This document shows, piece after piece, positions 26,369 to 35,854 of a stretch of DNA of 64,000 nt. Both the position numbers and the translations under genes were made by a program. The notes below the pieces were generated by a model. The model made no database searches and had not been told where the DNA came from. It saw only the letters and a program-made list of their open reading frames with translations. The stretch spans positions 2,666,001-2,730,000 of the forward strand of contig NZ_JBGFSP010000003.1 of NCBI RefSeq assembly GCF_041227145.1, read 5' to 3'. Every line of letters begins with the position of its first letter. Position 1 is the stretch's first letter. The DNA comes from Bacteroides sp. AN502(2024). Its GTDB lineage: Bacteria; Bacteroidota; Bacteroidia; Bacteroidales; Bacteroidaceae.

Positions 26369-27529
26369 ATGAAAGTCGCAATCGTAACATTATTTGACAA
26401 CGGAAACTATGGGTCAGAACTTCAATCATTAGCTTTGAGCCGATATCTATCAAGCAAAGGAAACAATGTTACCTTATGTCATATAAAGGCTCCAAGTAAG
26501 TTTGTCCGTTTGCTTGAAGTCCTCACTGATAGAATTGTTCTAAGATTTAGTACTGCATTCAACAAAGAAAAGAAACTGTATTTCACTGATTGCATCAATA
26601 ATGTAAGTAAGCAACGTTTTATCTCTCCTGAGCTCAAACAGTATGTACATTCGTTTGTGTCAAAACATGTTATATCGAAACGAATCAGCAGATGGAACTT
26701 CCCCAACAAGCAGTTTGATATTTATGTTTGTGGAAGTGATCAGATTTGGTCAGCTCTGAAGTTACCCGTATCTCCTTATCGGTTTCTTCATCGGGTGAAT
26801 CCAGATAAGAAAATTGCGTATGCACCAAGTATTGGGCTTGACAGTCTACCTCTGTATTATATTAAACAGACAAAGAAATATATCTCTGATTTCAAGTATC
26901 TTTCCGTAAGAGAAAGTGTGGCCAAACAGGCTTTGAAGGAACATATGGATCTTGATGTAATTCAGGTTCTTGATCCCACAATGCTTGTAGGTACAGAAAT
27001 GTGGGATGACTTATTGGCTAAAGAAGGTAAGAAAGTGCCTAATCACGAGTATGTTTTTTGTTATTTCTTGGGCGAGATGTTCGATGATACAATAAGTTGC
27101 ATTAATGAGATTGCTGAAGGTCGTGAGGTGCTAATCTTGCCATACAAAGAGGATAGCCAAAAAGTGTTTAATGGGAAATATGAACTGGCTGATCCACTTG
27201 ATTTCGTGAACCTCATCAAGAATGCAAAATACGTTTTGACCGACTCGTTCCATGGAAGTGTATTCTCGGTTTTATATAACAAGCAGTTTGTTGTTACCAA
27301 ACGCTCGCATGTGGGTAGGGTTTCTCAAACCTCTCGTATCACATCCTTTTTGTCAAAATTCGGTTTGGAAGCACAATATTGCCAACATACCAAAGAGATG
27401 CTTGATGCTCTAAGAAGCCCAATTAATTATAATTCAAAAACTCAAATACTTCATGATGAGCAGAATATCTCTAGGGAATTTCTTAACAATGCTTTGATGG
27501 AAATAAATATAGGTATAAAAAATGAATAG
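26369..27529 (+). CDS. Polysaccharide pyruvyl transferase family protein
   Basis: A 386-residue protein of the PF04230 family. It reads MKVAIVTLFDNGNYGSELQS at the start, FDIYVCGSDQIWS near residue 115, and YVLTDSFHGSVFSVLYNKQF near residue 290. All three are family signatures. Characterised members transfer pyruvate from phosphoenolpyruvate to form a ketal on a sugar, adding negative charge. It is immediately followed, with an 8-nt overlap, by an F420-hydrogenase beta-like iron-sulfur protein, a common pairing in capsule loci. Confidence 0.9.
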   Translation: MKVAIVTLFDNGNYGSELQSLALSRYLSSKGNNVTLCHIKAPSKFVRLLEVLTDRIVLRFSTAFNKEKKLYFTDCINNVSKQRFISPELKQYVHSFVSKHVISKRISRWNFPNKQFDIYVCGSDQIWSALKLPVSPYRFLHRVNPDKKIAYAPSIGLDSLPLYYIKQTKKYISDFKYLSVRESVAKQALKEHMDLDVIQVLDPTMLVGTEMWDDLLAKEGKKVPNHEYVFCYFLGEMFDDTISCINEIAEGREVLILPYKEDSQKVFNGKYELADPLDFVNLIKNAKYVLTDSFHGSVFSVLYNKQFVVTKRSHVGRVSQTSRITSFLSKFGLEAQYCQHTKEMLDALRSPINYNSKTQILHDEQNISREFLNNALMEINIGIKNE

Positions 27530-28709
27530 ATATTTAGATGGCAAAAATTTAGCCGATTGTTGTGGATGTTCGGCATGTGTGCAGAAGTGTCCTAAGCAAT
27601 GCCTTTTAATGTCGCAAGATAAAGATGGCTTCCTGTTTCCTATTGTGATTAATGACGATTGCATAGATTGTGGCATTTGTGCTAAGGTTTGCCCTATGGA
27701 GAATAAGATTCATTTATCCGATGAGCAGAAATACTATAGTGCATATAATGAAAATAGTCTGGAAGTTCTTAACAGTTCTTCTGGCGGTATTTACCCAGCC
27801 CTTGCTAAATGGATTATTGAACAAAAAGGTGTTGTGTATGGAGCGTCTTTAGATTCTGAACATAACCTTTATCATATAGGCGCAACTACAGAAGATGAAG
27901 TAAAGAAGACTTTGGGGTCAAAATATTTCCAAAGTGATATAAAGGACACTTACAAAGAGTGTAAAGCTGATTTGGACGCAGGAAAGGTTGTATTGTTCAC
28001 CGGAACTCCTTGTCAAGTCCATGGTTTGAAATGCTTTCTCAGAAAAAACTATGAAAACCTTTATACAGCAGATGTTATCTGCCATGGTGTTCCAAGTAAG
28101 AAAATGTTTAATGCTTATATCTCTTTCCTCGAAAAGAAGCATAATGCTAAGTTGATTGATATTAATTTCCGTGATAAGAAACGTAATGGTTGGTCTATCA
28201 CACTTAGATACACAATGGAATATCCTAACGGGAAGTGCAAGGATTATTTTCTAATAAGCAAACTCTCAGAATATTTTGTTGCTTTCCTTGGAGGAGCAAT
28301 TGCACGTGAAAGTTGCTATGTATGTCCGTTCTCATCATTGAATAGAGCTGGAGATATCACGATGGGCGACTTCTGGGGGTATCAGAAGAAAAGGCCGGAC
28401 CTTAAGCACGAAGAAGGTTTGTCTTTGATATTGAGTAATAGTAAAAAAGGAGAATATATGCTGAACGTGTTGTGTAAGAATGGAGTTATTTTTAACGAAG
28501 TTGACGAAGATTGCGTAAAAGTTAGTGAGAACAAAAACCTATATTATCCTACTACTAGGCCAGTACTTCGTGATAAGGTCTATGAAGAGCTGGAGAATGA
28601 AGGATTCGAATACATTGCAACAAAGCATTACAGACACACGCATACCCTAAGAAACAAAATAAAAAACATTTTACCGAACGAAATAGTTAAATTGCTAAAA
28701 AAGAGGTAA
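27522..28709 (+). CDS. Coenzyme F420 hydrogenase/dehydrogenase beta-subunit family, 2x[4Fe-4S] protein
   Basis: A 395-residue protein. Two ferredoxin-like clusters lie at the N-terminus: CCGCSACVQKCPKQC and CIDCGICAKVCP. The remainder carries FrhB-type segments (SSSGGIYPALAKWIIEQKG, TGTPCQVHGLKCFL, ADVICHGVPSKKMFNAY, MGDFWGY). Bacteroides does not use F420 in known pathways, so the annotation names a fold, not a reaction. Its partner gene is a pyruvyltransferase, and it probably carries out a linked redox step in modifying the polysaccharide. Confidence 0.88.
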   Translation: MNRYLDGKNLADCCGCSACVQKCPKQCLLMSQDKDGFLFPIVINDDCIDCGICAKVCPMENKIHLSDEQKYYSAYNENSLEVLNSSSGGIYPALAKWIIEQKGVVYGASLDSEHNLYHIGATTEDEVKKTLGSKYFQSDIKDTYKECKADLDAGKVVLFTGTPCQVHGLKCFLRKNYENLYTADVICHGVPSKKMFNAYISFLEKKHNAKLIDINFRDKKRNGWSITLRYTMEYPNGKCKDYFLISKLSEYFVAFLGGAIARESCYVCPFSSLNRAGDITMGDFWGYQKKRPDLKHEEGLSLILSNSKKGEYMLNVLCKNGVIFNEVDEDCVKVSENKNLYYPTTRPVLRDKVYEELENEGFEYIATKHYRHTHTLRNKIKNILPNEIVKLLKKR

Positions 28710-28711
28710 TT

Positions 28712-30040
28712 ATGTTCGTTTTAATATTGGTTCTGATTGTCCTTTTTACAGCTTTGGATGCTTCGATATCATCATTCATATTGTTGATGATTGCTTATAC
28801 TATAGGTTTAGAGATGATTCTTACATTACCTGGAAATATCAGGCGGAAAGGGCAAAATATATTTCACATTGTTTTTACAGTATATATAACTGTTGCATAC
28901 ATAACGAGTCTGTCTTTTTCGACTTTATATAATTTCTTAGTTTCTGACCCCTCTCGTTATATTGACTCATATATTAACAGAACTCACTTCTTTTATAACA
29001 AACAAGATTTTATAGATTGTTATTTTTACTTTGCTGATAACAACCTCCTTTACAATGCCTATTTGAATACAATGGCTATGTTTGCCAATAATGATCTTGG
29101 CGGTATGACGGTGTATGGCATAACATTGCTTCAGACGGTTTGGGGTATACTTTCAGCTATAGTGCTATTCCGAATCCTTTCGAGACACTTTGAGGTGGAG
29201 AAGGCTTTCCACTATACATTGTTGTTTGCTTTGTGTTCACTTTTCTTGTTCTATTCTACGGTAGTTATCAGAGATATTGTCATTTGCTTTCTGTATCTAT
29301 GTGCGTTTGATGTGGTGGATCAGAAATTCTCATTGACGGGCTTGATGAAACTTGGTGTCATCATGATTCTCGCATGGGGTATCCGACTCTATTCTGGCAT
29401 CTTTGCTACAGCCTTCATTGGATATTATCTTTATGTGCGATGCAGGACTGGCAATTTGAAATTAATTACTACTTTTTTGTTTGCAGTCTTATTAATAGTT
29501 GTAGCAGGCGCAATTCTCTCATCGTCTTTGGTAGAGCAAACCACTGCCGAATTGGAAGGCTATGAAGAATTGTCAGCAGAACGAAGTGCAGGTGGTATGG
29601 TGTCTAAGCTCCAGTCGCTTCCTTTTGGAATCAGTTATTTTGCCATCGTATGCTTCACGATGGTTAGACCGTTGCCACCATTTGCTATATACAGTGGTGT
29701 CCAGACATTCTCGCATATTGTTATGTCGTCAATGTGTCTGATAGCAGGTTTCTTTTGGTTTGTAGTATTTTATAGCTTGTGCTGTCAGCTCTTTTTGAAG
29801 AAGTATATCTTTAAAATTCCTTTCGAGCAGGTGGTTATGTTACTGGTATGCTTGGTGTTTATGCTGGCAAATGCCTCTCATCCTGATATTCGTCGTATGT
29901 TGCCGGTATTCCCGATACTATTTATACAGTTTGCGGAGATATGTGAGGCAGAGAAAGTAACACTATTCGATAGTAAAATATCCAAATGTTTGATGGCCTT
30001 CTATGTAGTGATGGCATTTGGTATGTTGGCAATTATGTAA
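28712..30040 (+). CDS. Wzy-like O-antigen/capsule polymerase (predicted)
   Basis: A 442-residue protein with about 12 hydrophobic stretches and a larger loop around residues 270-300 ([20 protein letters not shown]). This topology and the position in the locus suit a Wzy polymerase, which joins flipped repeat units at the periplasmic face. Sequence conservation in Wzy proteins is low, so the call depends on topology and on absence of another candidate. The next gene starts 14 nt downstream. Confidence 0.75.
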   Translation: MFVLILVLIVLFTALDASISSFILLMIAYTIGLEMILTLPGNIRRKGQNIFHIVFTVYITVAYITSLSFSTLYNFLVSDPSRYIDSYINRTHFFYNKQDFIDCYFYFADNNLLYNAYLNTMAMFANNDLGGMTVYGITLLQTVWGILSAIVLFRILSRHFEVEKAFHYTLLFALCSLFLFYSTVVIRDIVICFLYLCAFDVVDQKFSLTGLMKLGVIMILAWGIRLYSGIFATAFIGYYLYVRCRTGNLKLITTFLFAVLLIVVAGAILSSSLVEQTTAELEGYEELSAERSAGGMVSKLQSLPFGISYFAIVCFTMVRPLPPFAIYSGVQTFSHIVMSSMCLIAGFFWFVVFYSLCCQLFLKKYIFKIPFEQVVMLLVCLVFMLANASHPDIRRMLPVFPILFIQFAEICEAEKVTLFDSKISKCLMAFYVVMAFGMLAIM

Positions 30041-30053
30041 AAAATACAGAGAT

Positions 30054-30635
30054 ATGAATATAATTAATAAGTTAAAATGTAAATTGATTAACCTGAAATA
30101 TACTACAGGTAGAAATAAAATCGGCCATATAGGAGATAATGTTTCTTTGCCTTGGAAAATGATTATTGGGGGGGGAGGGAACATAGATATTCAGTATAAT
30201 ACACATATCGGAACTGGTGCTGTATTTTATGCAATCACCTCTAAAATCACGATTGGACATCATGTTGTAGCTTCACATAATCTGAAAATTATAACTGGAG
30301 ACCATGAGCGAAGAGTAGGTACCTTCTGTAACTCTATCACCGAGGATATTAAGAATCATCATATTGGACTCGACAAAGATGTTGTGATAGAGTCTGATGT
30401 ATGGATTGGAATAAATGTGGTCATACTGAAGGGGGTGACCATTGGTCGTGGAGCAACTGTATCAGCAGGAGCTGTTGTAGTTAAGGATGTTCCGCCCTAC
30501 AGTATGGTAGGAGGAGTACCAGCAAAGGTAATCAAGTATTATTGGACTATTGAACAAATTTTAGAACATGAGGCAAGATTATATTCAGAAAAAGAACGGT
30601 ATACTAAAGAGCAGTTAGAAGAAATAATGAAGTAA
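30054..30635 (+). CDS. Hexapeptide-repeat acyltransferase 1
   Basis: A 193-residue LbH-fold O-acetyltransferase of the maltose/galactoside acetyltransferase type. Visible: hexapeptide turns ([20 protein letters not shown]), catalytic His in [12 protein letters not shown], and [21 protein letters not shown]-terminus: [20 protein letters not shown], then [19 protein letters not shown]8 tract lies inside the gene at 30168-30175 and is in frame here. The ATG at 30054 is chosen over an upstream GTG that would overlap the previous gene. It is paralogous to the next gene, sharing the YYWxIxQIxEHEA tail. Confidence 0.88.
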   Translation: MNIINKLKCKLINLKYTTGRNKIGHIGDNVSLPWKMIIGGGGNIDIQYNTHIGTGAVFYAITSKITIGHHVVASHNLKIITGDHERRVGTFCNSITEDIKNHHIGLDKDVVIESDVWIGINVVILKGVTIGRGATVSAGAVVVKDVPPYSMVGGVPAKVIKYYWTIEQILEHEARLYSEKERYTKEQLEEIMK

Positions 30636-30673
30636 AAGGCAGGATGCTAAGTCTTGCCCTATAAAGAAATATT

Positions 30674-31279
30674 ATGAGTAAGATTTACGCATCCATCAAA
30701 GAGTCACTTCTCAAAGGTATGAGTGCCTTGAAGCGCTCGCACTTTACAAACTACAGAAAGCAGTTGGGGTATTGTCACCCTACATCCATTTTGATAAAAC
30801 CCTTGGTTATCAAAGGGGCAGAGAATGTCTATATGTATGAAGATACAGGTCTCAAGGATGCTCTCATCATGGCTCCTAAGGCAAAATTCATTATGAAGAA
30901 GCATTCTGGTGCAGCCGAGGGGCTGACAGTCATCACGGGTAATCACGAACGACGGGTAGGTCAATTTTACCGCACCATTACCGAACAGGAGAAACAACTG
31001 CAAGACATGGATGTTGTAGTAGAGGAAGATTGTTGGATAGGTACACGCGTAACTCTTCTGATGGGTGTTATCCTGAGAAGAGGAACTACCGTTGCTGCAG
31101 GTGCTGTAGTATCTAAGTCAACGGCTCCTTATTCAGTAGTGGGTGGTGTACCCGTAAAGCATATTAAGTTCTATTGGTCTATCGATCAGATTATGGAACA
31201 TGAAGCTTTACTCTATTCAGAAAACGAACGCTATACAAGAGAACAATTGGAATCATTTTATCAAATGTATTCTAAATAA
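30674..31279 (+). CDS. Hexapeptide-repeat acyltransferase 2
   Basis: A 201-residue tandem paralogue of the preceding gene. It has VITGNHERRVGQF with the catalytic His, CWIGTRVTLLMGVILRRGTT, AAGAVVSKSTAPYSVVGGVP, and a tail FYWSIDQIMEHEALLYSENE. It likely acetylates a different hydroxyl or a different sugar of the repeat. The start codon of the next gene follows its stop directly, so the cluster is tightly packed. Confidence 0.88.
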   Translation: MSKIYASIKESLLKGMSALKRSHFTNYRKQLGYCHPTSILIKPLVIKGAENVYMYEDTGLKDALIMAPKAKFIMKKHSGAAEGLTVITGNHERRVGQFYRTITEQEKQLQDMDVVVEEDCWIGTRVTLLMGVILRRGTTVAAGAVVSKSTAPYSVVGGVPVKHIKFYWSIDQIMEHEALLYSENERYTREQLESFYQMYSK

Positions 31280-32416
31280 ATGAAGAAAATACTATTCATT
31301 CTTCCATATTATAAAATAGGAGGTACGTTAACTTCCTTTGCGAATCTCATTCCCTTGATTGATAAGAAAGTGTATGAGATAGATGTCTTTGCGCTTACCA
31401 ATGATGTGGATGATGTGGCTATTCTGCCTAAGGGTGTGAATTACCTTGAAGTGAATATGGGGGCACCAAATGTAGTTGCTGTCCAAAAGAGAATGAAGAG
31501 CAAGGTGGTCAGGTTCTTGAAGTCGGGTAAACGTTTGCTTGTGAAGTTCGGTTACGATCTATCGGATATAGTGTTCAAGAAAATGGCCAAGTCACTATCT
31601 GGAAAATATGATGTTGTAATCGCTTTTCAAGAAGGTCAGCCTACCCGTATGGCACAATATATTTCAGCTCCTGAAAAGATAGCTTGGGTACATTGTATCT
31701 ATAGCCGATTCAAGAGTATGGCTAATGATTCAGTTTTTGCTGCATACAATCGTTTTGACAAGATAGTATGTGTGTCATATACTGCTGCAAAAGATTTGAT
31801 AGTTTGTGAACCACAATGGAAAGAGAAAATTCATGTAGTCTACAATGTAGTCAATACTTCGAAAGTAAATACAATGGCTTCAATGGGTAAGCTTTTTGAG
31901 AAGAAGATCAATCTTGTTTCTATAGGTCGTATTGATCCTGTAAAGCGATTCTCTTATATCCCAGCGATAGCAAGAAAACTCAAAGAATTAGGCTTTGAAT
32001 TTGATTGGCGAATTATTGGAGGTATTGCAGTACAAGAAGAACATGATAAGTTGATAGGCAACATTAGCGATTGTAAAGTTGATGATTGTGTCCATCCTAT
32101 AGGTGTTCAATCGAATCCTTATCCTTATATCAAATCAAGCGATTTACTTGTTTGTCTTTCGTCTTCTGAAACATTCAACTATACTATTGCAGAGGCAAAG
32201 GCAATAGGAACTCCTGTGGTAACAACCGACTTCCCTTGTGCCTTTGAGTTTGTGGAACATGAAAAGACAGGTCTCATATTGCCAATTGAGCAGATTGCTG
32301 ATGGCATAAAGAGAATGTTGACAGATAAGGCTCTTTATTTAGACATGCAAAATCGTCTTATTGCAAATAAAAAAACAGCAATCTATTACAAAGAACAGTT
32401 AGAATCATTATTGTAG
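31280..32416 (+). CDS. Glycosyltransferase family 4 protein
   Basis: A 378-residue GT-B glycosyltransferase. N-terminal acceptor domain: ILFILPYYKIGGTLTSFANL. Donor domain: LVSIGRIDPVKRFSYIPAIA, RIIGG, and SSSETFNYTIAEAKAIGTPV, which holds the EX7E motif that contacts the nucleotide sugar. It is a retaining family; sugar and linkage are unknown. It starts at the nucleotide after the stop codon of acyltransferase 2. Confidence 0.9.
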   Translation: MKKILFILPYYKIGGTLTSFANLIPLIDKKVYEIDVFALTNDVDDVAILPKGVNYLEVNMGAPNVVAVQKRMKSKVVRFLKSGKRLLVKFGYDLSDIVFKKMAKSLSGKYDVVIAFQEGQPTRMAQYISAPEKIAWVHCIYSRFKSMANDSVFAAYNRFDKIVCVSYTAAKDLIVCEPQWKEKIHVVYNVVNTSKVNTMASMGKLFEKKINLVSIGRIDPVKRFSYIPAIARKLKELGFEFDWRIIGGIAVQEEHDKLIGNISDCKVDDCVHPIGVQSNPYPYIKSSDLLVCLSSSETFNYTIAEAKAIGTPVVTTDFPCAFEFVEHEKTGLILPIEQIADGIKRMLTDKALYLDMQNRLIANKKTAIYYKEQLESLL

Positions 32417-32417
32417 A

Positions 32418-33527
32418 ATGAGTAAATCTATTCTCTACCTCGGTGGATTTGAGTTGCCAGACAAAAACGCGGCTGCACAACGTGTAATGGCGAATGCGAA
32501 GTTGCTGCAGGAGATGGACTTTGAGGTGTCATTTATCGGCATTTCGAAAGACATTAAGAATGCCCCCAAAGAGGTGAATGGTTTTGAGAGTAATCCTATA
32601 CCGTATGCTCAGGGAACAAAACAGTGGATGCACCAGATCTTCACTTTCGTTGAAACATCCGCTATTCTTGAACGCAGGCTTGATTATGTGGTACTCTATA
32701 ACTTTCCAGCTGTGGCTTCTCTCCGAATTTTGAAAGCATGTCATAAGAAAGGAATCAAAGTGGTGCATGATCTCACGGAGTGGGAAGCAACAAAGGGATG
32801 GAGCCCAAGGACTATTATCCGTAACTGGGATATCAATCTTCGTATGCGCTACTGCATGAAGAAAATGGATGGTGTGATAGCTATTAGCCGCTACTTGTAC
32901 GAATATTATAAGCCTTATACCAATGTCATTTTGGTACCACCTACAGTAGATCTAACAGCCGAGAAATGGAATCGCATTCGAGTACTGGAAGCAGGAAAAA
33001 AGATTCGACTGGTGTATGCGGGCAATGCTGGCTTTGGCGTGAAGGATCGTCTCGACATTATCGCCAAGACTGTTGTGAAGCATCCGAATATGCAGATGGA
33101 CGTGATTGGCATGACAGAAGAGGACTATACAACCGGCTATGGACCCCTACCTGAGAGATGCAACAATATCATTTTCCATGGACGAGTTCCGCATATGGAG
33201 GCTGTGAAAGCTGTTCAAGATGCTGATTTCCAGTTCCTGATTCGAGACAGTAATCTAAAAAATAATGCAGGATTCCCAACAAAATTCGTAGAATCTATGG
33301 CTTGTTGTACACCTATCATTGGCACACTCACCAGTAATATTGGCGACTATCTAAAAGATGGAGTTAATGGCTTTATAGTGGATAATAACCATTCGCTTGA
33401 TGATGTGCTGGAACGCATCTCTAAGCTTTCTTCTGCTGAGATCGTGACAATGAAGGAATTTTGTAAAAATGTAAAGGCATTCGATTATAGGGTGTATAAA
33501 TCAGTATTTGGAACAATATTCAAATAG
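32418..33527 (+). CDS. Glycosyltransferase (GT4-like)
   Basis: A 369-residue GT-B protein. N-terminal: MSKSILYLGGFELPDKNAAA, followed by QRVMANAKLLQEM. Donor domain: IRLVYAGNAGFGVKDRLDII, IIFHGRVPHMEAVKAVQDAD, and NAGFPTKFVESMACCTPIIG, with the second half of the EX7E region conserved. It probably transfers one hexose or amino sugar of the repeat. Next to it is a broken acyltransferase. Confidence 0.85.
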   Translation: MSKSILYLGGFELPDKNAAAQRVMANAKLLQEMDFEVSFIGISKDIKNAPKEVNGFESNPIPYAQGTKQWMHQIFTFVETSAILERRLDYVVLYNFPAVASLRILKACHKKGIKVVHDLTEWEATKGWSPRTIIRNWDINLRMRYCMKKMDGVIAISRYLYEYYKPYTNVILVPPTVDLTAEKWNRIRVLEAGKKIRLVYAGNAGFGVKDRLDIIAKTVVKHPNMQMDVIGMTEEDYTTGYGPLPERCNNIIFHGRVPHMEAVKAVQDADFQFLIRDSNLKNNAGFPTKFVESMACCTPIIGTLTSNIGDYLKDGVNGFIVDNNHSLDDVLERISKLSSAEIVTMKEFCKNVKAFDYRVYKSVFGTIFK

Positions 33528-33880
33528 TGTTTGAAATGGGTAAAGAAATTCAAAGCATCAAGCCTACACTTGTATATAGAGTATTGCACAAAATGAAATT
33601 GCTGAACGATGTGCAGAAACATGGACAGATAACCTTCTTCGGGTTCATCGGTTTTGCTATAGGTACGGTTGTGAAGAGGGCACTATTTACTTATTTGTAC
33701 AAAGGTTATTTTCTTGAGCCACTGAATAAGAACCGCCATCTGGCGTTTCTGCGGATGTGATTTGGGCAAGAATGTGCACATCGGACACATGGTAAGAATG
33801 GACTTTGGTAATCCGGAAAGGATTAGGTTTTCCAGCAAAGGTAATCAAAACTTTAGAGGGAAACTTGTAATATTCTGAAA
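33527..33880 (+). pseudogene. Truncated, frameshifted acyltransferase
   Basis: The open frame 33527-33760 (77 codons) has an amphipathic/hydrophobic N-terminus (TFFGFIGFAIGTVVKRALFT) typical of LbH acetyltransferases. At about 33748-33752 the frame breaks, and the following frame reads CGCDLGKNVHIGHMVRMDFG, then NPERIRFSSKG, an early hexapeptide domain. This stops at about 33880, before any catalytic His. The gene is therefore both frameshifted and truncated. Confidence 0.7.
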
Positions 33881-33940
33881 ATCAGTAGTGTAAAATTAGA
33901 GGGACATGCTGGCAGTCTTTCCGGTATATTGGGAGACCGA

Positions 33941-34549
33941 ATGATGAACAAACGAAAACTTAGAGACCAGTTCAAGCTCTTGGGAGCCATCCTCTTCTGC
34001 TGGCTGTATATACTGCATTTCATTCTATACCTTTGCAAAGGTGGGCTGAGAAGGGGTGTCAATGCAGACCTTGACAGACGCAAGGGAAAGACAGAGTTAC
34101 GGATGGGGTATGGAGGCATGCTGCTCTTCTATCTTCATACCGATCGCTATTTCCGCAACTTATTCTATCACCGCATAGGGCCTGTTATGGCAATGCTGGT
34201 AGGATGGTGGAGACCAGGGGATAGGTATTTCGTGATCTCGAAGACTACAAAGATAGGTGAGGGGGCATACTTTGCTCATCCGTTTGCGAGTGAGATAAAC
34301 GCCAATAGTATTGGCAAGAACTTTTCGTGCCGGCACTTGACTACCTTGGGCAACAAGGCAGATGGAGATAACGACAACCGACCGGTGATAGGCGACAACG
34401 TGACATTGGGCGTGAACGTGACCATTATAGGTGGTGTAAGGATTGGTAACAATGTAGTGATAGGTGCAGGAAGTGTTGTGGTGAAGGATATTCCTGACAA
34501 TAGTGTAGCTGTGGGTAACCCTTGTAGGGTGATAAAGACTTTAGAATAA
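33941..34549 (+). CDS. Serine O-acetyltransferase-like LbH protein
   Basis: About 202 residues. The first 60 include a hydrophobic segment ([20 protein letters not shown]). The C-terminal half is a hexapeptide left-handed beta helix: [60 protein letters not shown]. It resembles capsule-associated CysE/WcaB-type acetyltransferases and probably O-acetylates the polysaccharide. The ATG pair at 33941/33944 is favoured over the TTG at 33929. Confidence 0.82.
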   Translation: MMNKRKLRDQFKLLGAILFCWLYILHFILYLCKGGLRRGVNADLDRRKGKTELRMGYGGMLLFYLHTDRYFRNLFYHRIGPVMAMLVGWWRPGDRYFVISKTTKIGEGAYFAHPFASEINANSIGKNFSCRHLTTLGNKADGDNDNRPVIGDNVTLGVNVTIIGGVRIGNNVVIGAGSVVVKDIPDNSVAVGNPCRVIKTLE

Positions 34550-34564
34550 TCAGAAAACAACATA

Positions 34565-35659
34565 GTGGAAAAGAAGAGAATACTATTTTTGGCTAACCAT
34601 TTCATTACGCTCTATTCGTTCCGTAAGGAGATGATCAATGAGATGGTGAAGCAAGGCCACGAACTGTATCTTTCACTCCCGAAGAGTAAGGAGAACAAGT
34701 TTTTCGAGGATTTGGGTTGCCATATCGTCGAGACGGAGATTGACCGCCGTGGCGTGAACCCTGTAAAGGACTTGAAGCTGATATGCTTCTACAAAAAGAT
34801 GATTCCGCAGGTGAATCCCGACATTATCTTCAGCTATACCATTAAGCCGAACATTTATGGTACGATAGCGAGCAACGGTAAGTACCGTCAGGTGTGTAAT
34901 ATCACGGGTACGGGTGCAACCTTTCTGAAGATGGGGGTGGTGAGCATTATCTGCGAGATGTTGTATAAGTTGAGCATTAAGAAGTGCTATAAGGTGTTCT
35001 TCCAGAATACGGGCGACAGGGATTTCTTCATCAAGAAAGGTCTTGTGAAGGATAACTATGCAATACTTCCGGGGTCGGGTTGCAACCTGCAACAGCATGC
35101 TTTCATACCTCTGCCTGAGGATGATGAGATCAGGTTTCTCTTTATCGGTCGTGTGATGAAGCTGAAGGGCATCGACCAGTATCTGCAAGCAGCTGAGATT
35201 ATTCGAAAGAAGTATGTAAAAACCAAGTTTCTAATAGCTGGATGGAACGAGCAACCTGAATACATGAGGCTTGTGGAGGACGCTCAGAAAGTCGGATGGG
35301 TGGAGTATATCGGTTTCCGAAAGGATATTGATCAATGGATAGAGAAGTGTCATTGCACCATCCTGCCATCACATGGTGGTGAGGGGGTGCCTAACGTACT
35401 GCTGGAGTCGGCTGCTACAGGTCGAATTTGTATCGGTTCGAAGGTCAACGGTACGATGGACGTTGTCGAAGATGGCAAGACTGGTTACCTGTTCAATACG
35501 GGCGATGGAGAAGATTTGGCTCGTCAGATAGAGAAGTTCATTTTGCTCCCTGCTGAAGAGAAGGCTGCCATGGGTAAGGCAGGACGCGAGAAGGTGGAGC
35601 GTGAGTTCGACCGCCAGATTGTGGTGAAGGCTTATCTGGACGAAGTGGCTAACTGCTAA
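34565..35659 (+). CDS. Glycosyltransferase family 4 protein (CapM/WbuB-like)
   Basis: A 364-residue retaining GT-B glycosyltransferase. N-terminus: ILFLANHFITLYSFRKEMIN. Middle: DIIFSYTIKPNIYGTIAS and ITGTGATFLKMG. Donor domain: FLFIGRVMKLKGIDQYLQAA and GGEGVPNVLLESAATGRICI with the EX7E motif (EGVPNVLLE). This branch often acts on the FucNAc/QuiNAc-lipid made by a WecA-type transferase, which would suit the local UDP-FucNAc pathway; that link is inference. Start codon GTG. Composition is more GC-rich than the preceding block. Confidence 0.88.
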   Translation: MEKKRILFLANHFITLYSFRKEMINEMVKQGHELYLSLPKSKENKFFEDLGCHIVETEIDRRGVNPVKDLKLICFYKKMIPQVNPDIIFSYTIKPNIYGTIASNGKYRQVCNITGTGATFLKMGVVSIICEMLYKLSIKKCYKVFFQNTGDRDFFIKKGLVKDNYAILPGSGCNLQQHAFIPLPEDDEIRFLFIGRVMKLKGIDQYLQAAEIIRKKYVKTKFLIAGWNEQPEYMRLVEDAQKVGWVEYIGFRKDIDQWIEKCHCTILPSHGGEGVPNVLLESAATGRICIGSKVNGTMDVVEDGKTGYLFNTGDGEDLARQIEKFILLPAEEKAAMGKAGREKVEREFDRQIVVKAYLDEVANC

Positions 35660-35682
35660 AACAGAAGGAGAATAAAACCTAA

Positions 35683-35815
35683 GGTGTTGCTGGGGCTACT
35701 GAAGGTAGCTTTGGGCAATACCAAAGGTGTAACATACTATCCTAACTCGGTAAACTGACGCGAAATGTTGGACATTGGATATGATGCCCTCGTTCCTATG
35801 TCTTTAGACAGATAA
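35683..35815 (+). pseudogene. Degraded gene scar with transposase-like tail
   Basis: No intact frame is present. A short run reads KVLLGLLKVALGNTKGVTYY up to a stop, then MLDIGYDALVPMSLDR to a second stop. It shares the 14-bp word ctcgttcctatgtc and the YxxLVPMS tail with the scar at 22919-23240. It lies between the last glycosyltransferase and the PLD-like gene, and may mark the insertion that brought the latter. Confidence 0.35.
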
Positions 35816-35854
35816 TCCAATTACTGAGGGGGGTGACATTAATACAAAACGAAT

